Assembly (NCBI RefSeq): GCF_022458895.1
Contig: NZ_JAINFL010000014.1
Location: 1-64,000 of the forward strand
Reading direction: 5' to 3'
DNA: 64,000 nucleotides
Source of the DNA: Roseihalotalea indica
GTDB lineage: Bacteria > Bacteroidota > Bacteroidia > Cytophagales > Cyclobacteriaceae
The translations under genes were made by a program, and so were the position numbers. Shown here one piece after another: positions 26,816-35,608 of the stretch. The notes beneath the pieces are model-generated. The model saw nothing but the letters and a program-made list of their open reading frames with translations, ran no database searches and was not told the DNA's origin. Position 1 is the first letter of the stretch. The number at the start of each line of letters is the position of its first letter.

Positions 26816-26923
26816 AGAAAGAGCGATGAGGTGGGAGAGCGTGTAAATAGAAAAAGGAGGTGGTCACTTCCGAGCATATTTTAACTATTAATCGGGCGTC
26901 GGAAAACGGACATAATCTCGCCT

Positions 26924-27844
26924 ATGAGTAAGATTATTAAAAAAATTCAGCAAAAGCTAGGGTATTCATCGTTGCTCACGGACTTATGTACCAAGCTTTC
27001 CGGGACGGAGTTTAATTCGCTGATGCTGGAGCTTTTTCGTGAGCGAACTAATACGTTAACACCGGCTCAATTGCTCCAACAGTTCTCATCCAACCGCTTT
27101 GTTCTTCCTGCCTTGGTAGATCCGTTAGCCATGATGGAGATGGAACTGGAGTGGCTCCGTTTCGCAAAAAAGCATCAGTTTCAACCTCTGGCCTTATCGC
27201 CACTGGCACCGTTAGGGAGCTGCGCTGTGGTAGGAGAGGTAGACCAGAATAAAGTGGTTAGTGCCCTGCGCGGGACAGAGGTGGTATCAGATGCTACCAA
27301 TGTGCTGGCTTTGCAGATTGCTCAGGAGGTTCAGAAAAATCCCGATAAGGATCGTACCATTCGCTATGCCGCAGTACACCGCCATGTACGGGGGCAATCT
27401 TTCGATAACCCGGCTTTCAGCGCTCATTTTGGCGTTTTCTGTCTGGCCTCTGGCGGGTTCGATTCAGGAAATTACCGGTTTGAAGCAGAGCAGTTGCGGG
27501 AGCACCTGTGGCTACACTACCAGTTACTGGCCCGGCATATCGATCGTAAGCAGTTGATCATCAAATTATTTCTTCGGGAAAAGAACGAAAGTTTACGAAC
27601 TCAACTGGAGGAATGTCTACGTCATCTGGACAAGGATATAATAATTGAATGGGTAGAACACTACGGTCAGGGCGATTATTACCAGGGAGTGCAATACAAA
27701 ATCTACTGGCAAAAGAATGATCAGAGGATTGATGTGGCTGATGGGGGAGTGGTAGACTGGAGCCAGAAGTTATTATCAAACCGTAAGCACCGGTTATTTA
27801 TCAGCGGAACCGGCCTGGAACTGGTTCATAAGTTAACGAAGTAG
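26924..27844 (+). CDS. Class II aminoacyl-tRNA synthetase-like protein without anticodon domain
   Basis: A 306-residue protein that I could not assign to a named family. Its C-terminal part resembles the histidyl-tRNA synthetase/HisZ core. The segment GDYYQGVQYKIYW (250-262) followed by VADGGVVDWSQKLL (271-284) and RLFISGTGLELVHKL (290-304) parallels the YYTG, GGRYD and G-x-G-x-ER (motif 3) blocks. RYAAVHRHVRGQ (148-159) is placed like motif 2. Motif 3 lacks its arginine here. No anticodon-binding domain or HTH is seen. It could be an amino-acid-binding paralogue with a regulatory or modifying role. The end overlaps the convergent neighbour by 44 bases. Confidence 0.5.
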   Translation: MSKIIKKIQQKLGYSSLLTDLCTKLSGTEFNSLMLELFRERTNTLTPAQLLQQFSSNRFVLPALVDPLAMMEMELEWLRFAKKHQFQPLALSPLAPLGSCAVVGEVDQNKVVSALRGTEVVSDATNVLALQIAQEVQKNPDKDRTIRYAAVHRHVRGQSFDNPAFSAHFGVFCLASGGFDSGNYRFEAEQLREHLWLHYQLLARHIDRKQLIIKLFLREKNESLRTQLEECLRHLDKDIIIEWVEHYGQGDYYQGVQYKIYWQKNDQRIDVADGGVVDWSQKLLSNRKHRLFISGTGLELVHKLTK

Positions 27845-28241
27845 CTCTCTGCTGGGCTACTATGGTATCTGCTGAATAAGAAATAGCATCTTCACTCTCA
27901 GTAGGAAATTGCTCCGGCGCTGTTTCGGGAGGTAACTCTTCAGGTGCGGTGGAAGGGTGATTGTACTGGTACAAGAGCACGCCTATCAGTATCACAGTAA
28001 TCAACCCTAAGAATAAACTTCCGCTTTTTAGCGAACGGCCGGACAAATAACGGGGAATGATAAGGCCACCAATAAGACCAATAACGGCCCCGATAACAGA
28101 ATACCATAAGACCACTGCGGCCCCGGCAAGTCCGTCGGTACGAGACACCGAAAGACTTCCTAGAGTTCCACCCACCACAAAGCAGATGACCATGAGCGAT
28201 GTGGCAAACAGAATGCGGAGTAGTAAGGGCGATGTGGACAT
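27801..28241 (-). CDS. Small membrane protein of unknown function
   Basis: From the ATG at 28241 (146 residues, MSTSPLLLRILFA) there are three hydrophobic helices, about 6-28, 40-61 and 73-91, the first two separated by a loop with DGLAGAAVV. A Pro/Glu-rich tail follows. An upstream in-frame start would place a basic stretch before the first helix and is less likely. No family was recognised. Its 3' end overlaps the end of the convergent class II synthetase-like gene by 44 bases. Confidence 0.55.
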   Translation of the reverse strand: MSTSPLLLRILFATSLMVICFVVGGTLGSLSVSRTDGLAGAAVVLWYSVIGAVIGLIGGLIIPRYLSGRSLKSGSLFLGLITVILIGVLLYQYNHPSTAPEELPPETAPEQFPTESEDAISYSADTIVAQQRATSLTYEPVPGRFR

Positions 28242-28393
28242 AGGGCAGATAGACTTACCAGGTAAGATAAAATTTCTTCTGGCGAAAGGCAACTTCATTT
28301 TGATGGCCGAATCCCTGAATTGGGAAGAAATGTATTATTAAAAATCGCTACCTTGTTCGTTTTAGGTAACAGCACTTTTAAACTATTCAGGCA

Positions 28394-28942
28394 TTGAATC
28401 TTACTTACATATCATTATTGCGGGGCATTAATGTCAGTGGACAGAAGAAAGTCCCCATGGCCGAACTTCGGGAAGTGTATGCTTCACTGGGGTTGGCTCC
28501 GGTGCAAACCTACATTCAGAGCGGGAATGTGATCTTTCAAAGTGCTGAAACCAATAAAGCAGCCCTGCGCGACCAGCTGGAAAAGGCGATTCAGCAGAAG
28601 TTTGGCTTTGAGGTGGTAGTCATACTAAGGACGCTGGATGAGTGGCAAGAGGTAGCATCTCATGCCCTCTTTTCATCAGGAGATGAAACGACGAACCATC
28701 TGTACGTTACTTTTCTGGCAGAAACGCCTGACGCGGAGCGAGTAGAAGCACTTACACTGCCTACCGATAATGGAGATGAGTTTCAGGTAACCCACAAAGA
28801 AGTGTACGTACTGTGCCCAAACGGATATGGTCGCACGAAGCTAACGAACACTTTTTTTGAGCGTAAGCTAAAGGTTCAGGCTACCACCCGGAATGCCAAG
28901 AGCGTGCGTAAACTACAAGTGTTAGCCGAAAATCTCGCATAA
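28394..28942 (+). CDS. DUF1697 protein
   Basis: A family of unknown function widespread in bacteria. The N-terminus YISLLRGINVSGQKKVPMAEL and the following YIQSGNVIFQS block are diagnostic. The C-terminal half has PNGYGRTKLTNTFFERKL. The start is a TTG at 28394: stop codons at 28367 and 28376 exclude longer frames, and the first internal ATG would remove the conserved start of the domain. At 182 residues it is normal for the family. It stands alone, between a gene on the opposite strand and the GreA-like gene. Confidence 0.92.
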   Translation: MNLTYISLLRGINVSGQKKVPMAELREVYASLGLAPVQTYIQSGNVIFQSAETNKAALRDQLEKAIQQKFGFEVVVILRTLDEWQEVASHALFSSGDETTNHLYVTFLAETPDAERVEALTLPTDNGDEFQVTHKEVYVLCPNGYGRTKLTNTFFERKLKVQATTRNAKSVRKLQVLAENLA

Positions 28943-28991
28943 TTTTTCACCCAACTTTTTACCGAAGGGTAAATTATTAGTGGGTTTGTCG

Positions 28992-28999
28992 TACATTTG
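28992..28999 (+). promoter_or_regulatory. Possible minus 7 promoter element of the GreA-like gene
   Basis: TACATTTG fits the TAnnTTTG consensus exactly, about 110 bases upstream of the GreA-like start codon. A clear TTG at the right distance upstream is not seen, so the assignment is tentative. Confidence 0.35.
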
Positions 29000-29109
29000 C
29001 GCGCCATCATAATTTATGGTAAGGACATACGCCTGCGGTAAAGAAATAATCGACCCAACAGGTAGTCAGTAGCTGTTTATTTTTTGTTTCATTTTGTAAG
29101 AAAATACGC

Positions 29110-29565
29110 ATGGACTTAACACTTAAAAAACAGGTGTTTGCTGCTTGTCAGACTCGCTTAACCGAACGGATCGCTGATTTGCGGGAAGAAATGAAGGAAA
29201 CGCAACTGGCTGCTTCCGAAGAAACCAAAAGCTCGGCCGGAGATAAATACGAAACCGGGCGGGCCATGCTTGACATGGAGAGCGAGCGTTTATCCGGTCA
29301 GCTTAATGAAGCGCGGAAGCTCTATGATGCCCTGATGCTGTTATCTCCCACAAAATCACACGATAAAGTGCAAATCGGAAGCTTGGTGGCTACATCGAGG
29401 GGCACATTCTATGTGTCGGTAGGCTTGGGTGCCGTGAAGGTAGACGATGTAGCGTATTACTGCATATCTCCACAATCGCCCATGGGCCAAGTTCTGGCTG
29501 GCCTATCTGCGGGAGAAGAAGCTCCCTTTCAGGGGCAGACCGTACAGGTAATGGAGGTGGTATAA
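29110..29565 (+). CDS. GreA/GreB-like transcription elongation factor homologue
   Basis: The 151-residue protein has the two-part layout of Gre factors: an N-terminal coiled coil (about 1-75, containing SSAGDKYETGRAMLDMESERL) and a C-terminal FKBP-like domain (about 85-151) with VQIGSLVATSRGTFYVSVGLG and PMGQVLAGLSAGEE. This variant is common in Bacteroidota and is sometimes annotated as 3-oxoacyl-ACP synthase, a misnomer by the sequence seen here. The acidic tip residues of true GreA are not clearly conserved, so cleavage-stimulating activity is uncertain. It is a single gene. Confidence 0.8.
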   Translation: MDLTLKKQVFAACQTRLTERIADLREEMKETQLAASEETKSSAGDKYETGRAMLDMESERLSGQLNEARKLYDALMLLSPTKSHDKVQIGSLVATSRGTFYVSVGLGAVKVDDVAYYCISPQSPMGQVLAGLSAGEEAPFQGQTVQVMEVV

Positions 29566-29607
29566 TAGCTTGAAAAGTTGCTGTCGTATAGAAAGTCCGG
29601 TAACGGT

Positions 29608-30174
29608 TTATTGAAGCTGCTTCAGCAGATCGCCTGTTTCTAGCACTGTAGCAAACTCCTGGTGTAAGCTGGCCAGGGTAGTTTCATGAATAATTTCTGC
29701 CGAAAACTTCTTACCATCCGGCCCTATTTTATCAAAGGCCACAGTAGCATCGGAAACAAGAAAAGTCTCGTATCCTAAATTTCCAGCCATGCGGGTAGTG
29801 GTTGATACGCAGTGTTCGGTGGTAAGCCCAACAATAACCAGCGTTTTTATACCCTGTGCATCAAGCTGTTGCTGGAGGTTGGTGCCAATGAACGCGCTGT
29901 TCACACTTTTCTCAATGACAGTCTCATGGGCCAGCGGTTTCACCACATCTTTGATGTCATTGCCTGGTTTACCTTTTGCCAGTGGTGACTCAGCGTTGGT
30001 TGAGTTATGCTTGATATGAAAAAGCGGCAGGTTATTATCTCGCCAGAAACGCAGTAGCCGTCCCATATTATCTTCCGCATTCGGGTTGTTTCTGTGCCCT
30101 CCGTAGTACGCAAGTTGATCAAGCCCTTTCTGGATGTCAATGAGAAGGAGCGCAGGTTTGTCTTGTAAGTTCAT
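29608..30174 (-). CDS. Isochorismatase-like cysteine hydrolase
   Basis: These enzymes hydrolyse amides or ethers such as nicotinamide or isochorismate with an Asp-Lys-Cys triad. Asp13 in LLIDIQKGL, Lys89 in VIEKSVNSAF and Cys122 in GLTTEHCVSTTTRMA form the expected set, and the cis-peptide segment precedes the cysteine as usual. The 188 residues are a full single domain. No metal site of the nicotinamidase type is obvious, so the substrate remains open. It converges on the GreA-like gene, with 42 bases between their stop codons. Confidence 0.93.
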   Translation of the reverse strand: MNLQDKPALLLIDIQKGLDQLAYYGGHRNNPNAEDNMGRLLRFWRDNNLPLFHIKHNSTNAESPLAKGKPGNDIKDVVKPLAHETVIEKSVNSAFIGTNLQQQLDAQGIKTLVIVGLTTEHCVSTTTRMAGNLGYETFLVSDATVAFDKIGPDGKKFSAEIIHETTLASLHQEFATVLETGDLLKQLQ

Positions 30175-30377
30175 GGTTTTGCGGATTGGGTTTTAATAAG
30201 TCGCGATGTTATGCTTTTTCTTTCTTTTGGTAGTCATTTGTTGTTAACCTGTAGAGTCCTGTTTCAGGAAGCTTTTTCATCTTCTTTTAGGCTGCTGGAG
30301 TCTTCTATAAATGTAGGAAGAAGCGGAAAAATATAGTATACTGAAGCATACATCATTTAGTGGAATACTGGCATCAT

Positions 30378-31373
30378 TTACAACTCATCTATTATAATTT
30401 CATGATAGGCTAACCAGGACTTTAGTAATCCGGTATAGTGCTTCAGGTAATTTTTGGTGAGAAAAATGTTTGACCAGTTGTTGAAGCGCTGAGATTGCAC
30501 GCCTAAATAGAATATCCATATAGCCAGACCCGCTACGGGCAACAATTGCTTCTCAGCACTATCCATTGGAGTAACTGCTTCGTATCCGCTGAAAAAGCTT
30601 TCCTGTTTTGCCTTAAACTTTTCTTTATCCGGCTCGGTATGAAACAGCTGGGTTATAGTATAGGCTACATCAAGCAATAACCAGCCATTGCCGCAAAAGT
30701 CAAAATCGAAGAGCGTGATTTTTCCATCTGGGGCAATGTTCATATTATCGTACCAGATGTCAAGGTGCACGGTGCCATAGCGTAATTGTTCGGGGGTAAG
30801 CTGATCGAGCACTGAAGCTGCGTAGTCGCCTGCTAATTTAATATACTTCATCTCCGGTAATGCTTCATCAAAATGTTCTTTAGCGTATTGATAAGGCAAC
30901 CGGGTTAAGGTATGGGCATCGTACGTAATTCTGTTGACCGCACGATTTGCCGAAAGCTTATGTATTTGAGATATTAACGATCCGATACTATAGCAGTGGG
31001 CATCGGTCAGATTCCTGATTTTGTCGCCCTCGGCATACGAAAAAAGTGCGGCATACCGTAGCCCTTCGGGAGCCTCAATGGTTTGGATAAACGTTCCGGA
31101 GATATCCGGCATAGGGTAGGAGACCGATATGTGATTTTCTGCCAGCAGATTGAGAAACGTTATCTCTTCAAGAATTTCAGTTTCTGTACGCCACTGGTAA
31201 CTGTAAACCCGGAACACATATTTCTTACCCTGATCAGAGATGAAATAACTGTGATTAATACCCGTCCTCAATACTCTGGCATGGGTACTGGCACTAAGGT
31301 TGTATTTATCCCGGATAAATTGAGCAATTGGCTGCGGGGATAAGATAGAATCTAACACCGGAAAGGTTGACAT
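30378..31373 (-). CDS. Aminoglycoside phosphotransferase/choline-kinase-fold protein
   Basis: A protein-kinase-like phosphotransferase of 331 residues. The catalytic loop VHLDIWYDNMNI holds the conserved His, Asp and Asn (HxDxxxxN), and LFDFDFCG is the metal-binding DxD motif. The N-lobe segment KYVFRVYSYQWRTETEI contains a candidate ATP-binding lysine. Members phosphorylate aminoglycosides, homoserine or small alcohols, so the actual substrate is unknown, and a resistance role should not be assumed. It stands in a same-strand series with DinB genes upstream, with a 106-base gap. Confidence 0.9.
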   Translation of the reverse strand: MSTFPVLDSILSPQPIAQFIRDKYNLSASTHARVLRTGINHSYFISDQGKKYVFRVYSYQWRTETEILEEITFLNLLAENHISVSYPMPDISGTFIQTIEAPEGLRYAALFSYAEGDKIRNLTDAHCYSIGSLISQIHKLSANRAVNRITYDAHTLTRLPYQYAKEHFDEALPEMKYIKLAGDYAASVLDQLTPEQLRYGTVHLDIWYDNMNIAPDGKITLFDFDFCGNGWLLLDVAYTITQLFHTEPDKEKFKAKQESFFSGYEAVTPMDSAEKQLLPVAGLAIWIFYLGVQSQRFNNWSNIFLTKNYLKHYTGLLKSWLAYHEIIIDEL

Positions 31374-31479
31374 GGAGGTATGATGTGTTCGGGTTGAGAA
31401 AACTTTAACAGTAAATGATCAATCCAGCGTTATCTTAAAGTATATTTCTTACTGATGCCTGGGAGCCTAGTAACTTCTT

Positions 31480-31998
31480 CTATCGGTTCAGCCCAAAATC
31501 ATACCGGCCATGAAGGGCTCGTTTGATAATCCCCAATTGCCCGCAGTGCCACATGGTATGTTTGATGTTCCAGTCTAGGGCTTCGTACTTGGTTTTAGCT
31601 ATGGGGTGGGGTGTTTTGGTGGGCTCCAACGCATCGTCTAACTCGGCTACTGATAAAGACCGAATCACTTCCAGCGATTTTTCCTGCATCAGTGCTAAGT
31701 GGCTTTCCAGGGTTTCAGGATTTGTTTTTCCAACAGATTGCACCGGTTCGGCTACTGTAAAGTACGAGTCATATTCCTGGACCGGAATTTTTTGAAGCAA
31801 ATCCATCTGATGCCCCCGGATAACCATAATCGAATGAAAGTAAAAGCTCATAATAAGGTGACCAGCCTGCCAGGTTACATTTGTATCAACATTGGGCGTA
31901 ATATCGTCCCAATGCTCTTTGGGTACAGACGTGAGGAGCTTATTTACCCAACCGTAGGCATCTTCGGTTTGTCTTAGTAAAATCTCAATGGGAGACAT
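31480..31998 (-). CDS. DinB-family protein
   Basis: DinB-fold proteins are four-helix bundles with three histidines that usually bind a metal and may act as thiol transferases. The 172 residues contain the helix with GHLIMSFYFHSIM (histidines near 47 and 54) and the C-terminal HTMWHCGQLGIIKR helix (His near 151 and 155). It carries no signal peptide, so it is cytoplasmic. The next gene upstream is a second DinB protein exported as a lipoprotein, with a 68-base gap. Function within the family is unknown here. Confidence 0.88.
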   Translation of the reverse strand: MSPIEILLRQTEDAYGWVNKLLTSVPKEHWDDITPNVDTNVTWQAGHLIMSFYFHSIMVIRGHQMDLLQKIPVQEYDSYFTVAEPVQSVGKTNPETLESHLALMQEKSLEVIRSLSVAELDDALEPTKTPHPIAKTKYEALDWNIKHTMWHCGQLGIIKRALHGRYDFGLNR

Positions 31999-32066
31999 AC
32001 AATTAAGGTATTACGGTGTAAAGCGTACAATAATACTGAATAAATGCTGGAAGTTATGTCTGGCAT

Positions 32067-32594
32067 TTATTTTACCCCCTGGGCATCATCCCACCAGCCA
32101 TTCATTTTTCGGATATACACAATCTGCCCGGTATGATAGGCATTGTGCGAACACATATTGGCGATACTCGAACTGGCTTCTTCCAGTTGCGGCTGAGTGG
32201 CATTTTCTACGGCCTGTTCCCACTGCGTTTGGATGCTATCAAGCTTGGTGATGGCCAGTTGCCAACGGGTACTGTCAAAATGGTTAAACGTTTGCTCATT
32301 GTTACCATCAAAATCCGGTAGGGTGTTTCCCTGAAAATTAATCAGCTCTCTTTCGTTCCAGAATGCCAGGTGAGATACCAGTTCGCCAATGGAGTGGTTA
32401 CCCGAGCTATCTTTCCAGTTGGCTTGCTTGGCGGTCAGCCCCTCAACCGCAAAAAAGGTGGGGACAAACCAGTCTTTATGGGTATGGGTGTTTCTCAGCT
32501 GTTCCAGTAAAATTGATCTAAGCCTTGGTTCATCGGGTTGCTTGGTACAGCTTAATAGTAGTAATGCAGTGGTAATAATTATAGCGAGTTTCAC
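32067..32594 (-). CDS. DinB-family lipoprotein
   Basis: A 175-residue protein with a lipoprotein signal (MKLAIIITTALLLLSCTK, Cys16) followed by a DinB fold: HSIGELVSHLAFWNEREL carries the first histidines, and SHNAYHTGQIVYIRK (about 153-167) the C-terminal pair. The start is a GTG at 32594. An exported DinB protein anchored in the periplasm is unusual compared with the cytoplasmic version beside it. It lies 36 bases after the methyltransferase gene on the same strand. Confidence 0.85.
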   Translation of the reverse strand: MKLAIIITTALLLLSCTKQPDEPRLRSILLEQLRNTHTHKDWFVPTFFAVEGLTAKQANWKDSSGNHSIGELVSHLAFWNERELINFQGNTLPDFDGNNEQTFNHFDSTRWQLAITKLDSIQTQWEQAVENATQPQLEEASSSIANMCSHNAYHTGQIVYIRKMNGWWDDAQGVK

Positions 32595-32630
32595 AGGGTA
32601 GGTATGTAGTAAGCAATATGAGCAGTTAAG

Positions 32631-33404
32631 TTATTTTTTCTTTTTCAATAATAATGTAGAGCAGATCATTTCATTTTCCAGCATCGCACATTCTGCCTTT
32701 TGGTTAGCAACATACTGCTTGAAAAGATAGGCCTTCTCAGGATGAATTTTTATCAATTCGTTCGCTTTCTTCTGTATTAATGTGTTATTAAGAAAATTGA
32801 CCTTTCTCAAAACGTTAGCGTCCCAGTCAATTCTTTCAATGACTCTCATGCCACTTCCTTCTATTTGTCTGAACACATCATTTTCTGTTGGCATTTCATC
32901 AATGCTGCTAGAGTCTTTGGGAGTAAATGCCACTTCAAACACGATAAATCCATTATTGGTTAGGCATTTCTCTAACTGAGACAGAGTCTTAGTAATATTC
33001 CCTAAAGCTTCGGAATCATAGCTATATATTAAAATATCCTGGTCCTTGATTGTCACCACACTTTCTGTAATGTCTTCTATTTTAAATGTTACTTTATGGT
33101 CAACTCCGTTGAGCTGCGCAAACTGCTGGGCCGATAGAATAAACTCAGGTACTATGTCAATGCCCAATCCACATATTTCAAACCTTAGAGCAAGTTTTAT
33201 GAGCACTGCGCCTTTTCCGCAACCAAAATCTACCACTTTTAAAGAACTGGTCGTGCTTATGTTTTTATCTATGATCTCGATAATATAAGCTGGTATACTT
33301 CCGAGCTCTCTGAGTTCTTCAAGCAACACGGGGATGAATTCTGCAATTTCATCGTCGGTGATGTCGAGCGAATTCTTGAGCTCCTGTTTAGTTTTATTAT
33401 CCAC
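32631..33404 (-). CDS. Class I SAM-dependent methyltransferase
   Basis: The SAM-binding motif I is LKVVDFGCGKGAVLIKLALR (about 57-76), followed by GLGIDIVPEFILSAQQF (motif II) and ILIYSYDSEALG. The 257-residue length is that of a small-molecule methyltransferase. The gene starts with GTG at 33404, immediately after an in-frame stop, so this start is firm. It is more AT-rich than its neighbours. The substrate is not apparent. It leads the series of minus-strand genes that includes the two DinB proteins. Confidence 0.85.
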   Translation of the reverse strand: MDNKTKQELKNSLDITDDEIAEFIPVLLEELRELGSIPAYIIEIIDKNISTTSSLKVVDFGCGKGAVLIKLALRFEICGLGIDIVPEFILSAQQFAQLNGVDHKVTFKIEDITESVVTIKDQDILIYSYDSEALGNITKTLSQLEKCLTNNGFIVFEVAFTPKDSSSIDEMPTENDVFRQIEGSGMRVIERIDWDANVLRKVNFLNNTLIQKKANELIKIHPEKAYLFKQYVANQKAECAMLENEMICSTLLLKKKK

Positions 33405-33536
33405 TTACAGGGTAGTTAAAAGTTGCTAGCCGGAGCATCCTGATGATGAATGTATCATGGGCTACACAATCTGAAGTTATTGATTTAAGTCAATGAAATC
33501 CAGGGATGAGGTTGATACTTTGCTTCAAAAAAACAA

Positions 33537-34268
33537 ATGGAGTCTGTTGAAATCAATAAAAGGCTGGCGCGTGACTGGAGCAAAATGCAGATAGTCCGAG
33601 TTGTAGGAATAAGCTACATTGTTATGGGTATACTAGGTTTTCTGGCTGAATTTGGCTTTAGGGCGCGGTTAATTGTATGGGATGATGCTATGCTGACGCT
33701 TTCCAATATTCAGAACTCAGCAGAGTTTTTTAAAGTGGGCATATTAGCCTTTCTAATCATTATACTGCTTGATATCGTGATTGCCATTGCGTTTTACGCT
33801 CTATTAAGTTCTGTCAGCAAAAGTACAGCCTTGCTCATGACCAGCCTCAGGCTTTTATATGTAGCGATTAAAGGAGCTGCCATGATTGGGCTATTTCTGG
33901 CGAAGGATGTGTACACTTCAACTATTGAAAGCGGACTGAGTCAAACAGCGTTGCATGCTGCCCAGGCTTTGCAATTTCTGAAATTTCACGATTTTGGGTT
34001 TAGCATCGGGTTACTCTTTTTTGGAGTCCATCTGATCTTCCTTGCAAGGCTGCTGATGAAGGTTAGAGAGGTGCCGAAATTTATAGTTTGGTTGCTTTTG
34101 GTGGGTGGAGTTGGTTATAGCGTAAACAGCCTGGGGCATTTATTTGCTTCTGACGTTGAGCTTCTTCAAACCGTCATCATTATCATCTTTATTATTCCGA
34201 TGACCTTCTCAGAATTACTGCTGGGAGTGTGGTTACTGGTAAAACGCAAAAAGCTAATGATTGCATGA
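33537..34268 (+). CDS. DUF4386 membrane protein
   Basis: A polytopic protein of 243 residues with about six hydrophobic helices (near 21-40, 70-92, 96-118, 149-171, 181-203 and 212-234). The opening MQIVRVVGISYIVMGILGFLAEFG and the central LLDIVIAIAFYALL and LRLLYVAIKGAAM blocks match DUF4386, a family common in Bacteroidota and Firmicutes with no known function. It converges on the Crp-like regulator gene, and their stop codons are 5 bases apart, so a shared termination region is likely. Confidence 0.8.
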   Translation: MESVEINKRLARDWSKMQIVRVVGISYIVMGILGFLAEFGFRARLIVWDDAMLTLSNIQNSAEFFKVGILAFLIIILLDIVIAIAFYALLSSVSKSTALLMTSLRLLYVAIKGAAMIGLFLAKDVYTSTIESGLSQTALHAAQALQFLKFHDFGFSIGLLFFGVHLIFLARLLMKVREVPKFIVWLLLVGGVGYSVNSLGHLFASDVELLQTVIIIIFIIPMTFSELLLGVWLLVKRKKLMIA

Positions 34269-34273
34269 ACGGG

Positions 34274-34858
34274 CTATGGCTGCTTTTTTGCGATGATCCG
34301 TTTGCGAATCCGGCTTAGCGTTTCAGGCTTTATGCCCAGATAGCTGGCTATATGATACTGGGCCACCCGGTTAAGTAAGTCTGGCCGTTTTTCCAGCAGC
34401 CGCAGATAACGCTGCTCGGGACTTAAGGTGATAAGGGACGAGCTTAAATCCTGGTACTTGCCAAATTCCTGCCCGATGAAGAGTTTAGACATCACCTCTA
34501 GCTTAGGGTTCCTGTTGTAGGCATCTTCAATGCCGTCTATTCGGCCAATGACCAATACGGTATCTTCCTCGCAAACCCAATTATACTGGCAGGGAATTTC
34601 TTTGGCAGCACTCTCAAAAGCGACAATAGCTTCGCCTTCACTATAAAAGTACGTGGTCTTTTCCTCACCCTCAATAAGTTCATATTGCCTGACCAGCCCC
34701 TGGATATTGAAATAACACTCTTTGGAAATTTGCCCTTGCTTTAGAATGTAGGTTCCTTTTTTAAAGGTTTTATAAGGAACGTCCTTCAGGATAGAAGCTT
34801 GCTCCTCTGCGGTGAGAGGAACATATTTTGCTATATATTCCAGAATTTTCTCTTCCAT
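34274..34858 (-). CDS. Crp/Fnr-family transcription regulator
   Basis: A 194-residue regulator with an N-terminal cyclic-nucleotide-binding-like beta roll (about 25-115: TYILKQGQISKECYFNIQGLVRQYE) and a C-terminal helix-turn-helix (about 165-190: QYHIASYLGIKPETLSRIRKRI). The residues that hold cAMP are not clearly present, and there are no Fnr-type cysteine clusters, so the ligand is unknown. This short form is the typical Bacteroidota version. It is a single gene, downstream of nothing on its strand. Confidence 0.9.
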   Translation of the reverse strand: MEEKILEYIAKYVPLTAEEQASILKDVPYKTFKKGTYILKQGQISKECYFNIQGLVRQYELIEGEEKTTYFYSEGEAIVAFESAAKEIPCQYNWVCEEDTVLVIGRIDGIEDAYNRNPKLEVMSKLFIGQEFGKYQDLSSSLITLSPEQRYLRLLEKRPDLLNRVAQYHIASYLGIKPETLSRIRKRIIAKKQP

Positions 34859-34970
34859 CTTGCCTGTTACTCCTTTTTCTTGCGCTTCTTCTTTTTCGGA
34901 GGTTTACATTCTTTGAACGGCATACAAAATAAGGAAAAATCTTAGTGATTCACTGGTTGTCTGACCGGAG

Positions 34971-35591
34971 TTACCGATCATGTAACCCCTTTCCATTGAG
35001 AATTTGCGGTATACATTTCTCAATCCTTGATACCCGGGTTTTAGATTGCTTGGGTTGAGAAAAATGAATAATGTATGCTCTTTGCCGCCCTGCCGTCAAC
35101 AAGGCAAAAGCAGCTTTTAGGTCAGGGCTTTCATCCAGTTTTGCTTGAAACTCTTCAGGAACTGGCTCAGGATTTTTTTTAAAGTCTACTTGCAAACCTG
35201 CTTTCTCTACTTCAATGGCTTCGTAAATATAAGCTTTCAGGATAGGTTCTATCTCTACAATTTCCCTAACACTGGTAAAGCGCACAATGCGGGCCGATTG
35301 GGTGTTTTCTCCGGGTTTTTCCAGAATTCCATTAGCGTCCTGTAATAAAGCCCCTTTAAAAAAACTGAGCGCGCAATATTCTTTAAAAGCCGCTATTACA
35401 GCAATGTTACTCTTCCCAAAGGTATAACAGAGCACTCCCCACTTTAACTCTTCAGTAAGCCCACAGTCAAGCACGATCATTCTGAGCCGTAGCAGTTCTT
35501 TCGGCCAGTGATGGACTTTACATTCGGGTGTACCACCCAGGGAGCAGCGTCCGCAGCCTTCTGTTAAATATGTGTCAACCTTTGGATTCAT
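34971..35591 (-). CDS. YdeI/DUF1801 family protein with Cys-rich insert
   Basis: A 206-residue protein with a DUF1801 domain (about 32-130, containing LTEELKWGVLCYTFG and the FKEYCALSFFKGALL block) followed by the YdeI C-terminal region (FALLTAGRQRAYIIHFSQPKQSKTR). Its paralogue sits 17 bases upstream, and the two are similar throughout. This copy carries an insert near the N-terminus with four cysteines and a histidine pair (CGRCSLGGTPECKVHH), absent from the other. Such a cluster could bind a metal. Last gene of the ArsR-SRPBCC-DoxX-YdeI-YdeI operon. Confidence 0.85.
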   Translation of the reverse strand: MNPKVDTYLTEGCGRCSLGGTPECKVHHWPKELLRLRMIVLDCGLTEELKWGVLCYTFGKSNIAVIAAFKEYCALSFFKGALLQDANGILEKPGENTQSARIVRFTSVREIVEIEPILKAYIYEAIEVEKAGLQVDFKKNPEPVPEEFQAKLDESPDLKAAFALLTAGRQRAYIIHFSQPKQSKTRVSRIEKCIPQILNGKGLHDR

Positions 35592-35608
35592 ACTGTTCTT
35601 ACCCGATG

